A stretch of DNA of 38,593 bases from Nitrososphaerota archaeon (lineage in GTDB: Archaea > Thermoproteota > Nitrososphaeria > Nitrososphaerales > Nitrosopumilaceae). This document shows, piece by piece, positions 20,324 through 31,600 of this stretch. The stretch lies in the NCBI GenBank assembly GCA_028820595.1, contig JAPPIP010000018.1, positions 1 through 38,593 on the forward strand, given 5' to 3'. Position 1 is the stretch's first letter. Each line of letters opens with the position of its first letter. A program made the position numbers and the translations under genes. Under the pieces are notes generated by a model. That model did not search any database. It was not told where the DNA came from and worked only from the letters and a program-made list of their open reading frames with translations.

Positions 20324-21104
20324 GGTCCGCCGCCTCCACCTCTGCCGCCCTCTGCAGTATCAAGTCTATCATCCTCTCGTCGGCCCCGATGTGTCTGGTG
20401 ATGTACGCGTTTCTTATCGACGACGACTCCAGGGCGGGCATCAGGTCGTTGTTGATGTCCGTCTTTACGTGCGCGCCCTCGTGCAGGAAGTAGTATACGA
20501 TGACCAGCGCCTCCGGGCTGTCCGCCTCGCACCTTCTGATTCCCGCGGCTATGTCCGGCTGCTCTATCTCAAGCCAGCACCTGCTCACGTTGCGGTACCT
20601 CCCCCTGAGGCCGTTAACGATGTAGTCCATGGAGCGCCGCGCGTTGGGATCCACGCTGCCGTGCCCGATTATCATCACGTCCACCCTGTCGTCCGGCATG
20701 GCGGCGTTGTTCTCTTTCAGCGCGGCGGCCACCCTGCTCTGAACGATGTCGACCAGCGTGCCGTGCATGCTCATGGCCCTCGTTACGAGCAGCTTTATCC
20801 GCGTCTTGGACTGGTATGTCATGGCGTCCGCTACGGCGTTCTTGACCTTTTTCCCCGGGTACAGGAAGTACGGCACTATCGTAAGCGCGTCTATTGCGCC
20901 GGGCTTGAGGCACCTTGCCATGCCGTCCTCGATGTACGGCGGCTCCACCTCCAGAAAGCAGTATTCGGCAAACGCATAGTCCCCCTTTTTCATGACGCCC
21001 GTACATATGCTGTCAAGCTCCTCTGACGCCTCGCGCTCGCGGCTCCCCCTGTCGATCAGGAGCAGCCCGCGCCTCCTCCTGCCCTCCTCTTGTCCTGCAG
21101 TCAT
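20310..21104 (-). CDS. cbiX: Sirohydrochlorin cobaltochelatase CbiX, two-domain form
   Basis: Two CbiX-like halves: LLLIDRGSREREASEEL...VPYFLYPGKKV and IIGHGSVDPNARRSMDYIV...VYYFLHEGAHV. Confidence 0.85.
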   Translation of the reverse strand: MTAGQEEGRRRRGLLLIDRGSREREASEELDSICTGVMKKGDYAFAEYCFLEVEPPYIEDGMARCLKPGAIDALTIVPYFLYPGKKVKNAVADAMTYQSKTRIKLLVTRAMSMHGTLVDIVQSRVAAALKENNAAMPDDRVDVMIIGHGSVDPNARRSMDYIVNGLRGRYRNVSRCWLEIEQPDIAAGIRRCEADSPEALVIVYYFLHEGAHVKTDINNDLMPALESSSIRNAYITRHIGADERMIDLILQRAAEVEAADHVAG

Positions 21105-22213
21105 GTCTCCGACACCCTCCTCGATACGGCCACCGTCAAATCCGGCGGGAATTTCTGCTTTTGCACTACGAGCCTGCAGGAACCCGGGCCTCCGCCCGCC
21201 TTGATGCAGGCGGCCTCGGACACGCTCGGCGTGCCCTCGTACGCCCTTACCGTATCGGAGGGGTTCGGCACCGCGACCCCCGCCAGATCGTCCCGGCCGT
21301 ACAGGTCAAGCGGCACCTGCAGTATGTCTGCGGCCTCCGCCAGCCCCGGCACGTCGGCCGGCTTTTTTATCGACGCCAGCCTGGCAACGCATTTTGCAGA
21401 CAGGCCGTGCGCCTTGAGGGCCTCTGCAATGCCGCCGATGATGGTGTCCGGGGCGGTGTCGCGGTGCACCCCGACCCCGACTACCAGGGTGGGGGGCCTG
21501 TATATGACGCGGCTTGCAGTGGCGCCCGGTATGTCAGTCCTGTCCGATATTACGAGGTGCGCCCTCGCGTCTGACTTGTGCAGGGCGCCAAGCGTGTCGT
21601 ATGTGGCGACGTTTGCAGGCAGTCTGCCGCCGCTGCCGCCGCTGCCGCCGCTGCCGCCGCGCCACCAGTCCGTCCTGCCCGCGTCCTGGTATACGCCTAC
21701 CTTTTCCTCGTTTACCATGTGGGCGCTCACCGCCGTAACGTCCGAGTCGTCCTCTATCACCCAGTTGTAGTCGCGGCCTATCATGTCGACTGATATGGTG
21801 CCCTTTACGTCCGCCGCGGTGGTGATTACCGGCCGCGCGCCCAGCCTCCCTGCAATGTCGCGGGTCAGCTCGTTTGCGCCGCCGATGTGCCCCGACAGCA
21901 CGCTTATGACAAAGTTTCTCATCTCGTCAATCACGATTACGGCCGGATCCGTCTTTTTGTCCTTGAGGTGGGGCGCAATCAGCCTGATCGTGGCGCCAAG
22001 CGAGAACAGGCACACCAGCCCGTCGCTTTGCGCAAACAGCCTGGATGCCACGGCGGACGTCTGCTCCGCATACCAGGTTATTCGCGCGCTGTTGCCATAC
22101 GTGTCGGCAAACTTGCCGGGGGCGTACACCTCCCATCCGGGGAACGCGTCCAGTATGTCCAGCCCGGTCCTGATGCCGTCCTTGGTTATCGCCAGTACGG
22201 CCACCTTCTCCAT
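21101..22213 (-). CDS. cbiG: Cobalt-precorrin 5A hydrolase
   Basis: LVCLFSLGATIRLIAPHLKDKKTDPAVIVIDEMRNFVISVLSGHIGGANELTRDIA; C-terminal VVGVGVHRDTAPDTI. Confidence 0.92.
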   Translation of the reverse strand: MEKVAVLAITKDGIRTGLDILDAFPGWEVYAPGKFADTYGNSARITWYAEQTSAVASRLFAQSDGLVCLFSLGATIRLIAPHLKDKKTDPAVIVIDEMRNFVISVLSGHIGGANELTRDIAGRLGARPVITTAADVKGTISVDMIGRDYNWVIEDDSDVTAVSAHMVNEEKVGVYQDAGRTDWWRGGSGGSGGSGGRLPANVATYDTLGALHKSDARAHLVISDRTDIPGATASRVIYRPPTLVVGVGVHRDTAPDTIIGGIAEALKAHGLSAKCVARLASIKKPADVPGLAEAADILQVPLDLYGRDDLAGVAVPNPSDTVRAYEGTPSVSEAACIKAGGGPGSCRLVVQKQKFPPDLTVAVSRRVSET

Positions 22214-22288
22214 GCGCAGCCTTTGGCCTGTTTTGTAAAATACCTTGCCATCGTGCAGGCGCGACGGGCGCGCAGAGCTGCCACGCAG

Positions 22289-23677
22289 TCAGTCGTATCC
22301 GCCCGGGCGCTCCACCTTGTGAAATATCGAATACGACGTGATTGGGACCTCTCCCTGGCCGTCCTTCTTGTACAGCGTGACGGTATACACGCCGGGCAGA
22401 TCCGCCAGATCCCCCACGTCCGCCCTTAGGTCAAACCTCCCGTTCTCAAAGCCCCCCCATTCTTCTGCGACTATGATGGGCACCTTGAGCTCGGCCGTGC
22501 CTTCCAGCGAGGCATCCCTGGCGGACTCTTGCAGGCGCAGGGCCTCTTGGGGGGACTCCGGGGCCGGGACGTCGCGCGGTATCTCGTACGGGTCCGGGCA
22601 CGTGCCGCTGCCATGCGTGGTGCCAAACCCGTCGTACCTCCAGCCGGGCTCGGGAGGCGCGACGATCAGGGACACCGCCGCGCCGTAGGTGTAACAGTAG
22701 GTTCGCGCGACCTGGCCCTGCGTAAGGCTGTGCGGGGCAGGATCATACGTAAGCGACATGCTGTCGCCGAACTGGATCTGGGCCGTCACTGCGGCTGCAA
22801 ACGACAGCACGCCGTTTTCGTCAATTGCCGGTTCTGCCTCAAACGACAGCGCGTCCTCGTACTCAAAGTGCTGCACTACGATGTCGTTGCGCCAGTCGCT
22901 TGCGATGCCTATGTTTACGGTTGCGTGGTGCGGATCAAGGATGTTGCTCCGATGGCCCGGACTCTGCATTAGCCCGTTCATGGCATCCGGTACCGTAGCG
23001 GCGGGCGACTCGAGCATGTAGGACTCGCCCACGCAATAGTTCAGGCCGAATATGTTCTCCGCGTTGTACTGGTCCCCTCCTGCCAGCGTATGGCGCATGT
23101 ACGGCTTGAGGCCGTCAAGCCCCCAGTGTGAGGAGCTGCAGCCGGCAAGCATGTTCTCCGCATGAGCCTGGGCCGCGCCGTTGCTTCCCGGCGCAACGGG
23201 CTCCAGCCCCGCCCTGTCGCGTTCGGCGTTTATCATGTCGAGCATGGACGCCCTTGCCCCTGCGAGCTCCTCCTCGGAGGGCGGTTCCTGGTATTTTGAT
23301 CCTGCCTCATGCGTGCCGGAGCCTGTGGATTTCCTCAGGTCCGCGCCTGCCTGCCCTGGCTTTGCGCCTGCCTGTTCCGCCGCCTCCTCTGCAGCGGTGA
23401 TGGCAGGTTCTGGGAACGGCGGCGGCCCGGGCGCCTGCACCGGCGTCTTCGCGGCGTCCCCCGCGCCCGCATTCGGCCAGGCGCCTCCGTCGTATGAAGC
23501 CGGTCCCGCGAGCAGCAGGAACGCGGCAGCGGCGGCGGCGGCAGCAGCGATCCCGAGCGTGACGATTGCAGCCCTCCTGCCGCCGGCCCCGCCCCTTCTG
23601 CCGCGCGACTTCCAACGGCGGCCGCCGTTTCGGCCGTAATTCGAACGGTTCCCGCCGCCGTGCCGCCTGTATCCCAC
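22289..23677 (-). CDS. CAP/SCP-domain secreted or membrane-anchored protein
   Basis: Ala-rich hydrophobic N-terminal segment, then MLDMINAERDRAGLEPV...AQAHAENML...YNAENIFG...MNGLMQSPGHRSNILDPHHATVNIG. Confidence 0.85.
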   Translation of the reverse strand: MGYRRHGGGNRSNYGRNGGRRWKSRGRRGGAGGRRAAIVTLGIAAAAAAAAAFLLLAGPASYDGGAWPNAGAGDAAKTPVQAPGPPPFPEPAITAAEEAAEQAGAKPGQAGADLRKSTGSGTHEAGSKYQEPPSEEELAGARASMLDMINAERDRAGLEPVAPGSNGAAQAHAENMLAGCSSSHWGLDGLKPYMRHTLAGGDQYNAENIFGLNYCVGESYMLESPAATVPDAMNGLMQSPGHRSNILDPHHATVNIGIASDWRNDIVVQHFEYEDALSFEAEPAIDENGVLSFAAAVTAQIQFGDSMSLTYDPAPHSLTQGQVARTYCYTYGAAVSLIVAPPEPGWRYDGFGTTHGSGTCPDPYEIPRDVPAPESPQEALRLQESARDASLEGTAELKVPIIVAEEWGGFENGRFDLRADVGDLADLPGVYTVTLYKKDGQGEVPITSYSIFHKVERPGGYD

Positions 23678-23840
23678 GCACTGGAATCGCGTCTCAAAAA
23701 TTAATAATTTGCGAACAGGCAGGATGCGTCTTGCGCTTCGGCTGGCGTGCCCGTCTGGGCGCGCGCTTGCAAACCAACCGGCGGCCGGCGTCGTGGTCTG
23801 AATCCGGATGCGGCCGGCCGCGGATTCAAAAACCAGTCAC

Positions 23841-25004
23841 TTACGCCCCGGCCCTTGCAAGCACACTGCCGTCGAACCCAAACAGTACGACCTCGATTGC
23901 GACGTCGTCATTTTTCGCGTGGTTCTTCATGTGCCTGTGTACCTCGGCGCACAGCGTCTCAAAGAACCTGGGCGCGCACTCCGCACCCGATATGATTTCA
24001 GAGACGTGCCTTGCGGTGTTCGCCTTGGTGACGGCGCGCACGACGTCGTCGGGCGCGCCCGCGCCCGCCGCCAGGCCCGCGAGGAACTTCATGTCCACCT
24101 TGGAGCCCTTTACGTGGGTCTGTTTTACGCCGGCTGCCATCTTTGCAAGCTTGCCTACGAACCCCACCACGTACACCTTTTGAAAGTGCGCAGAGCGCTT
24201 TGCGGACTCGCGGACGGAATACCCCGCAAAGTCCCCCATCTGCACAAAGCAGTGGTCGGGCAGGGCAGGCGCTTCTTCTTCTTCTTCTTGTTTGGCGCCA
24301 CCGCCGCCTCCGCGCGCAATCGCGTTCCTTGCAAACTCCTCGCTCCTGCCGCCGGTCGTCAGCACGATGACGTTTTCGCCCATGGCGGCCGCCACGTCCA
24401 AGTTCTGCCTGATGGCGGCCGCGTACGACGCCGTCGAGAACGGTATTACGATCCCGCTCGTGCCCAGTATGGATATGCCGCCTATTATGCCCAGCCTGGG
24501 GTTGTCGGTCCTTGGTGCGAGTTCCCTCCCCCTGGGGACCGATATGACCGCCCTGATGCCGCGGCTCTCCCAGAACGGGGATGCGGCCTCCTCCCGGAGG
24601 TTCTGGACTATCATCCTCTTTGGCACGGGGTTTATCGCCGGCTTGCCTATCTCCAGCCCCAGCCCGGGCTTTGTCACCACACCGACGCCCTCGCCGCCGC
24701 CGATCTCTATCTCGCCCGGCCTGCCGGTCACGTGCAGGTCCACCACGATGTCCGCGCCGTGCGTCACGTCGGGGTCGTCCCCGCCGTCCTTCGTTATCAC
24801 GCATCTGGCGCGGTCGTCCCCGGTCCTCGTGCACTCCTTGATCGGGATGATTATCGTGTCGCCCCTGGGTATGGTGATCTCCATGCTGCCTGCCGCGCAG
24901 TCCCCCGTGACTACCGCCCTCAGGGCGGCCCTCGCACCTGCCGCGGCGCAGCTTCCTGTGGTGTATCCGGTCCTCTGCTTTTGGGCGTCCCCCCCCTGGC
25001 TCAT
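23841..25004 (-). CDS. cbiD: Cobalt-precorrin-5B (C1)-methyltransferase
   Basis: RTGYTTGSCAAAGARAAL...GEGVGVVTKPGLGLEIGKPAINPVP...ISILGTSGIVIPFS. Confidence 0.92.
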   Translation of the reverse strand: MSQGGDAQKQRTGYTTGSCAAAGARAALRAVVTGDCAAGSMEITIPRGDTIIIPIKECTRTGDDRARCVITKDGGDDPDVTHGADIVVDLHVTGRPGEIEIGGGEGVGVVTKPGLGLEIGKPAINPVPKRMIVQNLREEAASPFWESRGIRAVISVPRGRELAPRTDNPRLGIIGGISILGTSGIVIPFSTASYAAAIRQNLDVAAAMGENVIVLTTGGRSEEFARNAIARGGGGGAKQEEEEEAPALPDHCFVQMGDFAGYSVRESAKRSAHFQKVYVVGFVGKLAKMAAGVKQTHVKGSKVDMKFLAGLAAGAGAPDDVVRAVTKANTARHVSEIISGAECAPRFFETLCAEVHRHMKNHAKNDDVAIEVVLFGFDGSVLARAGA

Positions 25005-25133
25005 ACGTGGACAGCACGTGAACGTATTATTTTCTGTTTACCGTGTGTGCGTGGGGCGGCCGTTGGCGGCACGCCACACGCCGCACGCCACACGCCGCAC
25101 GCTTAAAATTTGCACGCGCGCCACGCGCGCCAC

Positions 25134-26039
25134 ATGGCGGCAAGGAAGATCGCGATCATGGGCGCCGGCGGCTACATCGGGCGCAACCTGCGGCGCGTCG
25201 CGTCGGAGCTGTACGGCGAGGTGGAGGTGGCCGTACTGTCCCGGGACGACATCATCCCGTTTTACTTCGGCGACGCCGCGGCCGACCGCGGCCCGCGCCG
25301 GGACGACAACGAGGACCTGTGGGCCGCAGTAGATATCATACGGGGCTCCGACGCGCTGGTAAACCTGGCGGGGTCGGGCCGCCAGTCGGCCATGTCGCAG
25401 TTTTCAGACTCCATAGAGACCCCCGCGTCCATCGCCGCGTTCCTGTGCAGGCACGCCGGCATACCCCGCATCGTATACCTGAGCGGTCTGGGGGCCTCCG
25501 CGCGCTCGCCGGTCGCGTACCTGGCGTCAAAGTACAGGGCGGAGATTTCGGTGGGCAGGTCCGGTCTGGACTATGTGATATTCCGCCCCTCCTACGTGGT
25601 GGGGCGCGGGGACCACCTTGTGTCGTACGTGCTGTCCTGCGCCGGGGGGACCGGCGTCCGGCCCGGGTCCGCCGACGTCTACGAGTGCTATGCAAAAATG
25701 CAGCCCGTACACGTCGACGACGCCGCGGCCGCAATCCTGTGGGGCGCCCTCGAGGCGCCGCCCGCCCGCATGACCCTTGACCTGGTGGGCCCCGACCGCG
25801 TCCCGTTCTACGACTACATGTCCATGGTGTCGCGCATATGCCGCGTCCCGCTGAACCCGATCACGATGGAGCAGGCTTATGCGCAGGCCCTCGGGGATCC
25901 GGAGCACGCAGCGTTCGGGGTGGACGACCTTGGGATCATAACCGGCGGGTACACGGCAAACCCCCGGAGGCTTGTGCGCGCAACCGGGATCTCGCCGCGT
26001 TCGGTGGTGTCGATACTAGAGGCCGGCCGCCTTCCTTAG
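25134..26039 (+). CDS. NAD-dependent epimerase / SDR-family protein
   Basis: [21 protein letters not shown] (Rossmann), [26 protein letters not shown]. Confidence 0.85.
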   Translation: MAARKIAIMGAGGYIGRNLRRVASELYGEVEVAVLSRDDIIPFYFGDAAADRGPRRDDNEDLWAAVDIIRGSDALVNLAGSGRQSAMSQFSDSIETPASIAAFLCRHAGIPRIVYLSGLGASARSPVAYLASKYRAEISVGRSGLDYVIFRPSYVVGRGDHLVSYVLSCAGGTGVRPGSADVYECYAKMQPVHVDDAAAAILWGALEAPPARMTLDLVGPDRVPFYDYMSMVSRICRVPLNPITMEQAYAQALGDPEHAAFGVDDLGIITGGYTANPRRLVRATGISPRSVVSILEAGRLP

Positions 26040-27194
26040 CGCCCCTGCCCTGTCCGTCCTCTCCCACGTGAACTCGGGCTCGTCCCCCCTGCCGAAGTGG
26101 CCGTACGCGGCCGTCCTCCTGTATATGGGCCTCTTCAGGTTCAGCTGCGATATTATGGCGGCCGGGCGCATCTCAAAGTTCTCCCTTATTATGCCGGTTA
26201 TGCGCTCGTCGGACACCTTTCCTGTCCCGAACGTGTTGACGTAGAGCGACACGGGCTCGGCCACGCCTATCGCGTACGCCAGCTGCACCTCGCACCTGTC
26301 CGCGATGCCGGCGGCCACGACGTTCTTTGCGATGTACCTGCACATGTAGCAGGCCGACCTGTCGACCTTTGAGGGGTCCTTGCCGGAGAACGCGCCGCCG
26401 CCGTGCCTCCCGAATCCGCCGTACGTGTCCACTATAATCTTGCGCCCGGTCAGGCCCGTGTCGCCGTGCGGCCCTCCGATCTCAAACCTGCCGGTCGGGT
26501 TGACGTGCACCCTGATGCCGTCGTCCCACATGTCCCCCAGGACGGGCCTGATGACGCGGGATATGATCCCCTCCCTGATGTCCTGCTGGCTCACGTCGGG
26601 CGCATGCTGCGTTGATATGACCACCGCCGTTATCCCCGCGGGACTGCCGCCCTCGTACCTCACGGACACCTGGGACTTGCCGTCGGGCCTGACCCACGGC
26701 AGCGTGCCGTCCCTCCTGACCTGGGAGAGCATCCTGGTCAGCTTGTGAGAGAGCAGGATGGGCATGGGCATCATCTCGGGCGTCTCGTTTGTGGCGTACC
26801 CGAACATTATTCCCTGGTCGCCTGCGCCCTGCTCCCCTCCCTCCTTTTCGTCCACGCCGCGGCTGATGTCGGGGCTCTGGGAGTGGAGCATCAGCCTCAC
26901 CTCGCACGTGTCGGCGTCGAACTTTAGGTCCGCGTCGTCGTATCCTATCTCCCTGATTACAGTCCTTGCCAGCCTCTCCTGCGCGGGCTTGTCGAGTGCC
27001 GCCTTTGACGTGACCTCCCCGGATACCATGACAAAGTCCGTGGTTACGAGAGCCTCTATCGCGACCCGGGAGTCTGGGTCCTGCCTCAGGTACTCGTCCA
27101 GAAACGCGTCGGAGACGTTGTCGCATATCTTGTCCGGATGCCCCTCGGTTACCGACTCGGACGTAAACAGAAAGTTCTCGCTGTCGGACATCAT
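26016..27194 (-). CDS. metK: S-adenosylmethionine synthetase, bacterial type
   Basis: [87 protein letters not shown]. Confidence 0.96.
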   Translation of the reverse strand: MMSDSENFLFTSESVTEGHPDKICDNVSDAFLDEYLRQDPDSRVAIEALVTTDFVMVSGEVTSKAALDKPAQERLARTVIREIGYDDADLKFDADTCEVRLMLHSQSPDISRGVDEKEGGEQGAGDQGIMFGYATNETPEMMPMPILLSHKLTRMLSQVRRDGTLPWVRPDGKSQVSVRYEGGSPAGITAVVISTQHAPDVSQQDIREGIISRVIRPVLGDMWDDGIRVHVNPTGRFEIGGPHGDTGLTGRKIIVDTYGGFGRHGGGAFSGKDPSKVDRSACYMCRYIAKNVVAAGIADRCEVQLAYAIGVAEPVSLYVNTFGTGKVSDERITGIIRENFEMRPAAIISQLNLKRPIYRRTAAYGHFGRGDEPEFTWERTDRAGALRKAAGL

Positions 27195-27264
27195 GCCGCG
27201 CCCCGTCTTGCCGCCGTTGTTGCTATTATTATTATAATCATCATCATCGTCATCATCATGACAA

Positions 27265-27510
27265 TCAGAGTTCGTTTTCCATCTTTATGAACAGGACGTT
27301 GTTTCCCCTCACGATGACCCTGCCGTAGTTTGCTATCGTCTTGCCGCCGTGGCGCTCTTCTGCGTCGGTCATTATGAGGTTCATGTACGCGTCGATGTTG
27401 CTCATCTTTCCCTTGTATTCGACCTCGTTCTTGAGCCGGACCGTAACCAGCCTCCTCGTGCTCTTCTGCAGGGCCGTAAGGGGGCGTTTTGCCGCGCTTG
27501 CTTGGGACAA
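27265..27510 (-). CDS. Archaeal Sm-like (LSm/SmAP) RNA-binding protein
   Basis: [31 protein letters not shown] (Sm1) and [13 protein letters not shown] (Sm2). Confidence 0.93.
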   Translation of the reverse strand: MSQASAAKRPLTALQKSTRRLVTVRLKNEVEYKGKMSNIDAYMNLIMTDAEERHGGKTIANYGRVIVRGNNVLFIKMENEL

Positions 27511-27577
27511 TGTATATCGATCTGGGCACCGGCGTCTTGAATAAAAGCCTTATGTGCTGCGCCGCGCCTGTCTGCGC

Positions 27578-28552
27578 ATGGAGCGCCGGCCCGACTCGCC
27601 TGCCGGCCCCGGTTCCGGCGCCTCGGCCGCTGCCGCCCCGGGCAATGCTCGGCGCGTCCCGGTCGGCATCGATGCAGTCGACGGCATGCTGGGCGGCGGC
27701 ATCCCGCCGGGCATCATAGTGGACGTGTTTGGCGGCCACGGCACGGGCAAGACCCAGATTATGATGCAGGCGGCGGCCAGGTTTGCCGCGCGCGGCAAGA
27801 GAGTCCTGTTCGTGGACACGGCAGGCACGTTCCGGCCCGAGCGCGTGCTCCAGATGGCGGGCGCCCCGGCGAGTCGCGAGGCCGTATTCGGCATGATATC
27901 TGTCGCCAGGGTCCAGAGCGTGGCCGAGCAGGAGGGCGTGGCTGCAAGGCTGCTGCAGCAGCCGCAGCACGGGCCCGCCGCGGGGTTTGACCTCGTTGTA
28001 GTTGACAGCCTGACTGACCTGTTCTCCTACGAGTACAGCAGGTACGGGAGCCTGCGCGAGCGCAACAGGCTGTTCTTCGGGTACATGCGGAGCCTCGCCC
28101 GCCTCGCCGTGCACCGCGGCGTGACCATAATGACGTCAAACGTCGTGAGGGCGTCGGGCGACGCCGAGGTGGAGAACATGGCCGCCGAGGTCGACATGTT
28201 TGCGCACGTCCGGATACGCCTGGCCCGGGGGGAGTCGGGTTCTGCTGCTGCCGCCGCCACGGGCGCGGCCGGCAAGGTACTCTACGGGCACGCGTCGTGC
28301 GTCATGCTGGACTCCCCGCGCCGTAACGGAGACGGTGGCCGCGACGGCCGCCGCAACAATCGTGACGATAATTACAACGGCAGCAACGACGGCGGCGCCC
28401 GCGCCGACAATTGTGGGCCGGCGCACTATCATAAAGGAAGCGGCGGCGGCGAAGACTACGGCGTAACATTCTCATACAGGATCGAATCCGGCGGCATCGC
28501 GACGTTCAATTGTGATTCTGATCCAAGCCGCAGCGGCATCAACCTGCCATGA
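27578..28552 (+). CDS. RecA-superfamily ATPase, RadA/RadB-like paralogue
   Basis: IDAVDGMLGGGIPPGIIVDVFGGHGTGKTQIMMQAAA (Walker A), LVVVDSLTDLFSYEYS (Walker B). Start chosen at ATG MERRPDSPAG. Confidence 0.85.
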   Translation: MERRPDSPAGPGSGASAAAAPGNARRVPVGIDAVDGMLGGGIPPGIIVDVFGGHGTGKTQIMMQAAARFAARGKRVLFVDTAGTFRPERVLQMAGAPASREAVFGMISVARVQSVAEQEGVAARLLQQPQHGPAAGFDLVVVDSLTDLFSYEYSRYGSLRERNRLFFGYMRSLARLAVHRGVTIMTSNVVRASGDAEVENMAAEVDMFAHVRIRLARGESGSAAAAATGAAGKVLYGHASCVMLDSPRRNGDGGRDGRRNNRDDNYNGSNDGGARADNCGPAHYHKGSGGGEDYGVTFSYRIESGGIATFNCDSDPSRSGINLP

Positions 28553-28665
28553 TTACGCGACAGTGGCAGTAGCAGCGGCAAGAGGAAACGGCAGCTTGAC
28601 TACGCAGTGGTTCCCGCCATCGCCACCTGCCGCACCGTTACCCTGCCGATCACCATATGTAGCAG

Positions 28666-31600
28666 TCATTTCGCCGCAGGGCATATCTTGTTGTACGGGC
28701 ACCACTTGCAGTGGAAGCCGGGAGCGGGATCAAACTGCTCGTCGATTATGCGACTGCCGCAGTCCTTCACGATGTCGAGTCCCTCCTCTAGCGACTCCTC
28801 CGTCACCGCGTACTCCCTTGTCTTGTTGTCCTTTGCCGGATACACCATCGAGACTTTGGCAGGCAGCGAGCCGTACTTCTCCCTCACTGCGTGCGCGTAG
28901 ATGTTGGCTTGGGGCGACACCCTGAGCTTGTCATGGGTGATTATGGTGCGTCCCGTCTTAAAGTCCACCACCTCGTACTCGCCGTCCGGGTTCCTGTCCA
29001 ATCTGTCGATCTTTCCCTTGTATCTTATGTCATCTATGGCCAGTCTGAACTCCACTTCCACATCGACGGGCGTGTTGGGTGATGCCTCGTCCCACGTGGC
29101 GTAATTGCTTATGATATCCTCAAGGGAGGACGAGGCCTCTGCATACTCCGCCGCGTCATATTCGCTCCTGCTTAGGCTCAGCTCCTCGGCCGCCAACCTT
29201 GTGGCTTCTGCGACGTCTTGGTCGCGCCCTGACGCTCTCTCGCCTCCCAGCCGCTCCATCGCTGCGTGGATCACGGTGCCCTTTCTCATGGCCATGGACA
29301 ATCTGCTGGGTATGCGCAGTATGCGGTTGTACTTGAACTTCAGCGGGCACACTTGGTACTCTTCGATGCCGGAGGCCGACAGAGTTAGTGTCTCCTTGCG
29401 CACGAGCCGGCCCTCTGGCTTGCCGGCCACGGGCGGATCGCCGTCCATTGCGGCAGCGATGGCCGCGGCGGCCTCGTCCATGCCATCCTTCAGGGTGGAC
29501 ATGGCTCCGGAATCCCCTCTGCCGCCAGACTCTTGGTGCTCATGCGTGATCTTGGCCAAGTTTACCGTGCCGAGAACGGCCGCGACGGGGCGCGACTCGC
29601 GGACTGCCTTGCACACATCCTCCTGTATTCGTGACTTTTCCGCGTCAAGTGCGCTCTGGACGGCCGACACACTCGCCTTAGCCTTCTCGTACTCCACAGT
29701 CAACACGCTCGGGTTTGACTCATACTTCGTGTCCTTCAGGAACCTTGATGGCTCTCTCTCCTTACGGCTGTCCCCGGCTAGCTTAGGATACGACAGGTAC
29801 AGCCTGTCCTTGGCCCTGGTCATCGCCACGTACAGCAAGTTCCGCTGCTCCCAGAAGTGCAAATCGGAATCATCTGAGCGGCCACTGCCCTTGAGCAGCG
29901 CCTTTGGGATCTCAAAGTCGTCCGTCCTCGGCTTGCCGGGCATGCTGTCGTCGCGCAGTCCGGTCACAAACACCGTGTCAAATTCCTTTCCTTTGCTCTT
30001 GTGGATGGTCAGCACGCTGACCGCGCCGGCCGCGGGCTCGTCGTACTCCGCCCCGGTATCGATCGCGTCGGGGTTCTCGGCCAGCTCCACATACTCCACA
30101 AAGTCCGAGAGCCGCCTGCCGTAGTAGTGGCGCTCGTATTCCTCTGCCACGTCGTACAGCTTGTTGAGGACTGCCAAGTTCCAGGCCGCGTCTTCGTCAC
30201 CGTCCGGCGCGTTGGCGTTCTTCTTGTAGGCATCCGTGTACTCCATCATTATGCGGTACAGCGTGCCGAGCAGGCCAATCTTCCTAGACTCGTCGCACAT
30301 GCTCTTCAACTGGCGCGCAATCTCGCCTGCCTCCGCCTCTTGATCCAAGCCCGGATATCCCATCAGTGTCGCGTATACGCCGTCGTCAGGCGTGCCGTTG
30401 TCAGACGCGAGCCTCGCGGCCTTCCTGTTTATGGCCTGTATGTTGTACTCCCGTATGCCGCGCCTGCTGAGCACCAGCGATATAGAGTCGCCGGCCGTCT
30501 CAGGCGAGGCGGCTATCCGGAGCAGGGCCATTATCTCGGCCACCAGTGGGTTGCGCATGAGATTGCCCGTGCCCACCAGTGCCGCCGGAATGCCGCTTGC
30601 CCTAAGGGCGCGGGCAAACGCCTGGCAGGAGCGGTTGGTCCTGCACAGCACGGCGACCTTCCCGTGGGGAACGCCGAGGTCCGGTATGGTCTTGGCCACA
30701 AACTCGTACTCTGACTCTTCGTCGGTTGTAGCCGCCACCACCACCCGCTCGCCGGCCGGCCGCTTGGAGACCAGCGGTTTAGTGTCTCGTCCACTCTCCG
30801 CGCTCAGGAGGCCTACGGACAGCTTGGATATGTTTCCCGAGCACCTGTAGTTTTGGCCCAGCGTGACGCTTTTGTGGCCGGGATACGCATCGCGGAACTC
30901 GTCGAATATCCCGCCAAAGGCACCCTGAAAGCCCATTATGGACTGGTCGTCGTCCCCGACCGCGGTGATGTTTCCGTGGCCCGCCAGCAGCACGGCCAGC
31001 CTGAACTGCGCATAGTTGTTGTCCTGAAATTCGTCGACCAGAACATGCTGGTACTGCTTCCGGTACGTCTCAAGCACGCGCGCGTCGCGCTCAAACAGAT
31101 CCACCGTCATGGCCACCATGTCGTCGTAGTCGATCAGGTTGTGGCTGTTCTTGTACGAGTCGTACGCACGGTATACTTTTACAAGCTCTCCCAGTCTGGC
31201 GAGCGACTCGTCGTCGGGAGCCGCGGCAAGGCCGTTCCTTGCATGCCGTTCGAGGTCGTCGGCCGAAACCAGCTCCCTCTTTGCCAGCCTGACCGCTTTG
31301 AGCATCGAGGTGAGCTTGTCGATCGGGCTCTTCTCTAGATTGACTATGTTCGGGTCTATACCGAACGCGTTCATGTTCCTAAAGCACCACGCGAGCCTAG
31401 GCAGTCCGCCGAACACCACTGTACTCTCGCTCGTGCCGGTCTTGATCCGGTTGTCCTTTAGGATTTCAAGGCAGAGCGAGTGGATGGTGCCCACCCAGAC
31501 CTCCCCCGTGCCGGGCCCCAGCCTCCGGCGCATCTCGTCGGCGGCCCTCTCGGTAAAGGTCATGCACAGTATGGATTCGGGGGGTATGCCGTCGGCCACT

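Noticed and set aside
25065-25100. Small direct repeat (cacgccacacgccg) upstream of the SDR gene
   Set aside because: Too short and imperfect to support a functional call.
19500-26071. Long Arg/Gly/Pro-rich ORFs antisense to cbi genes and the SDR
   Set aside because: Shadow ORFs of high-GC coding sequence; opposite strand carries clear conserved domains.
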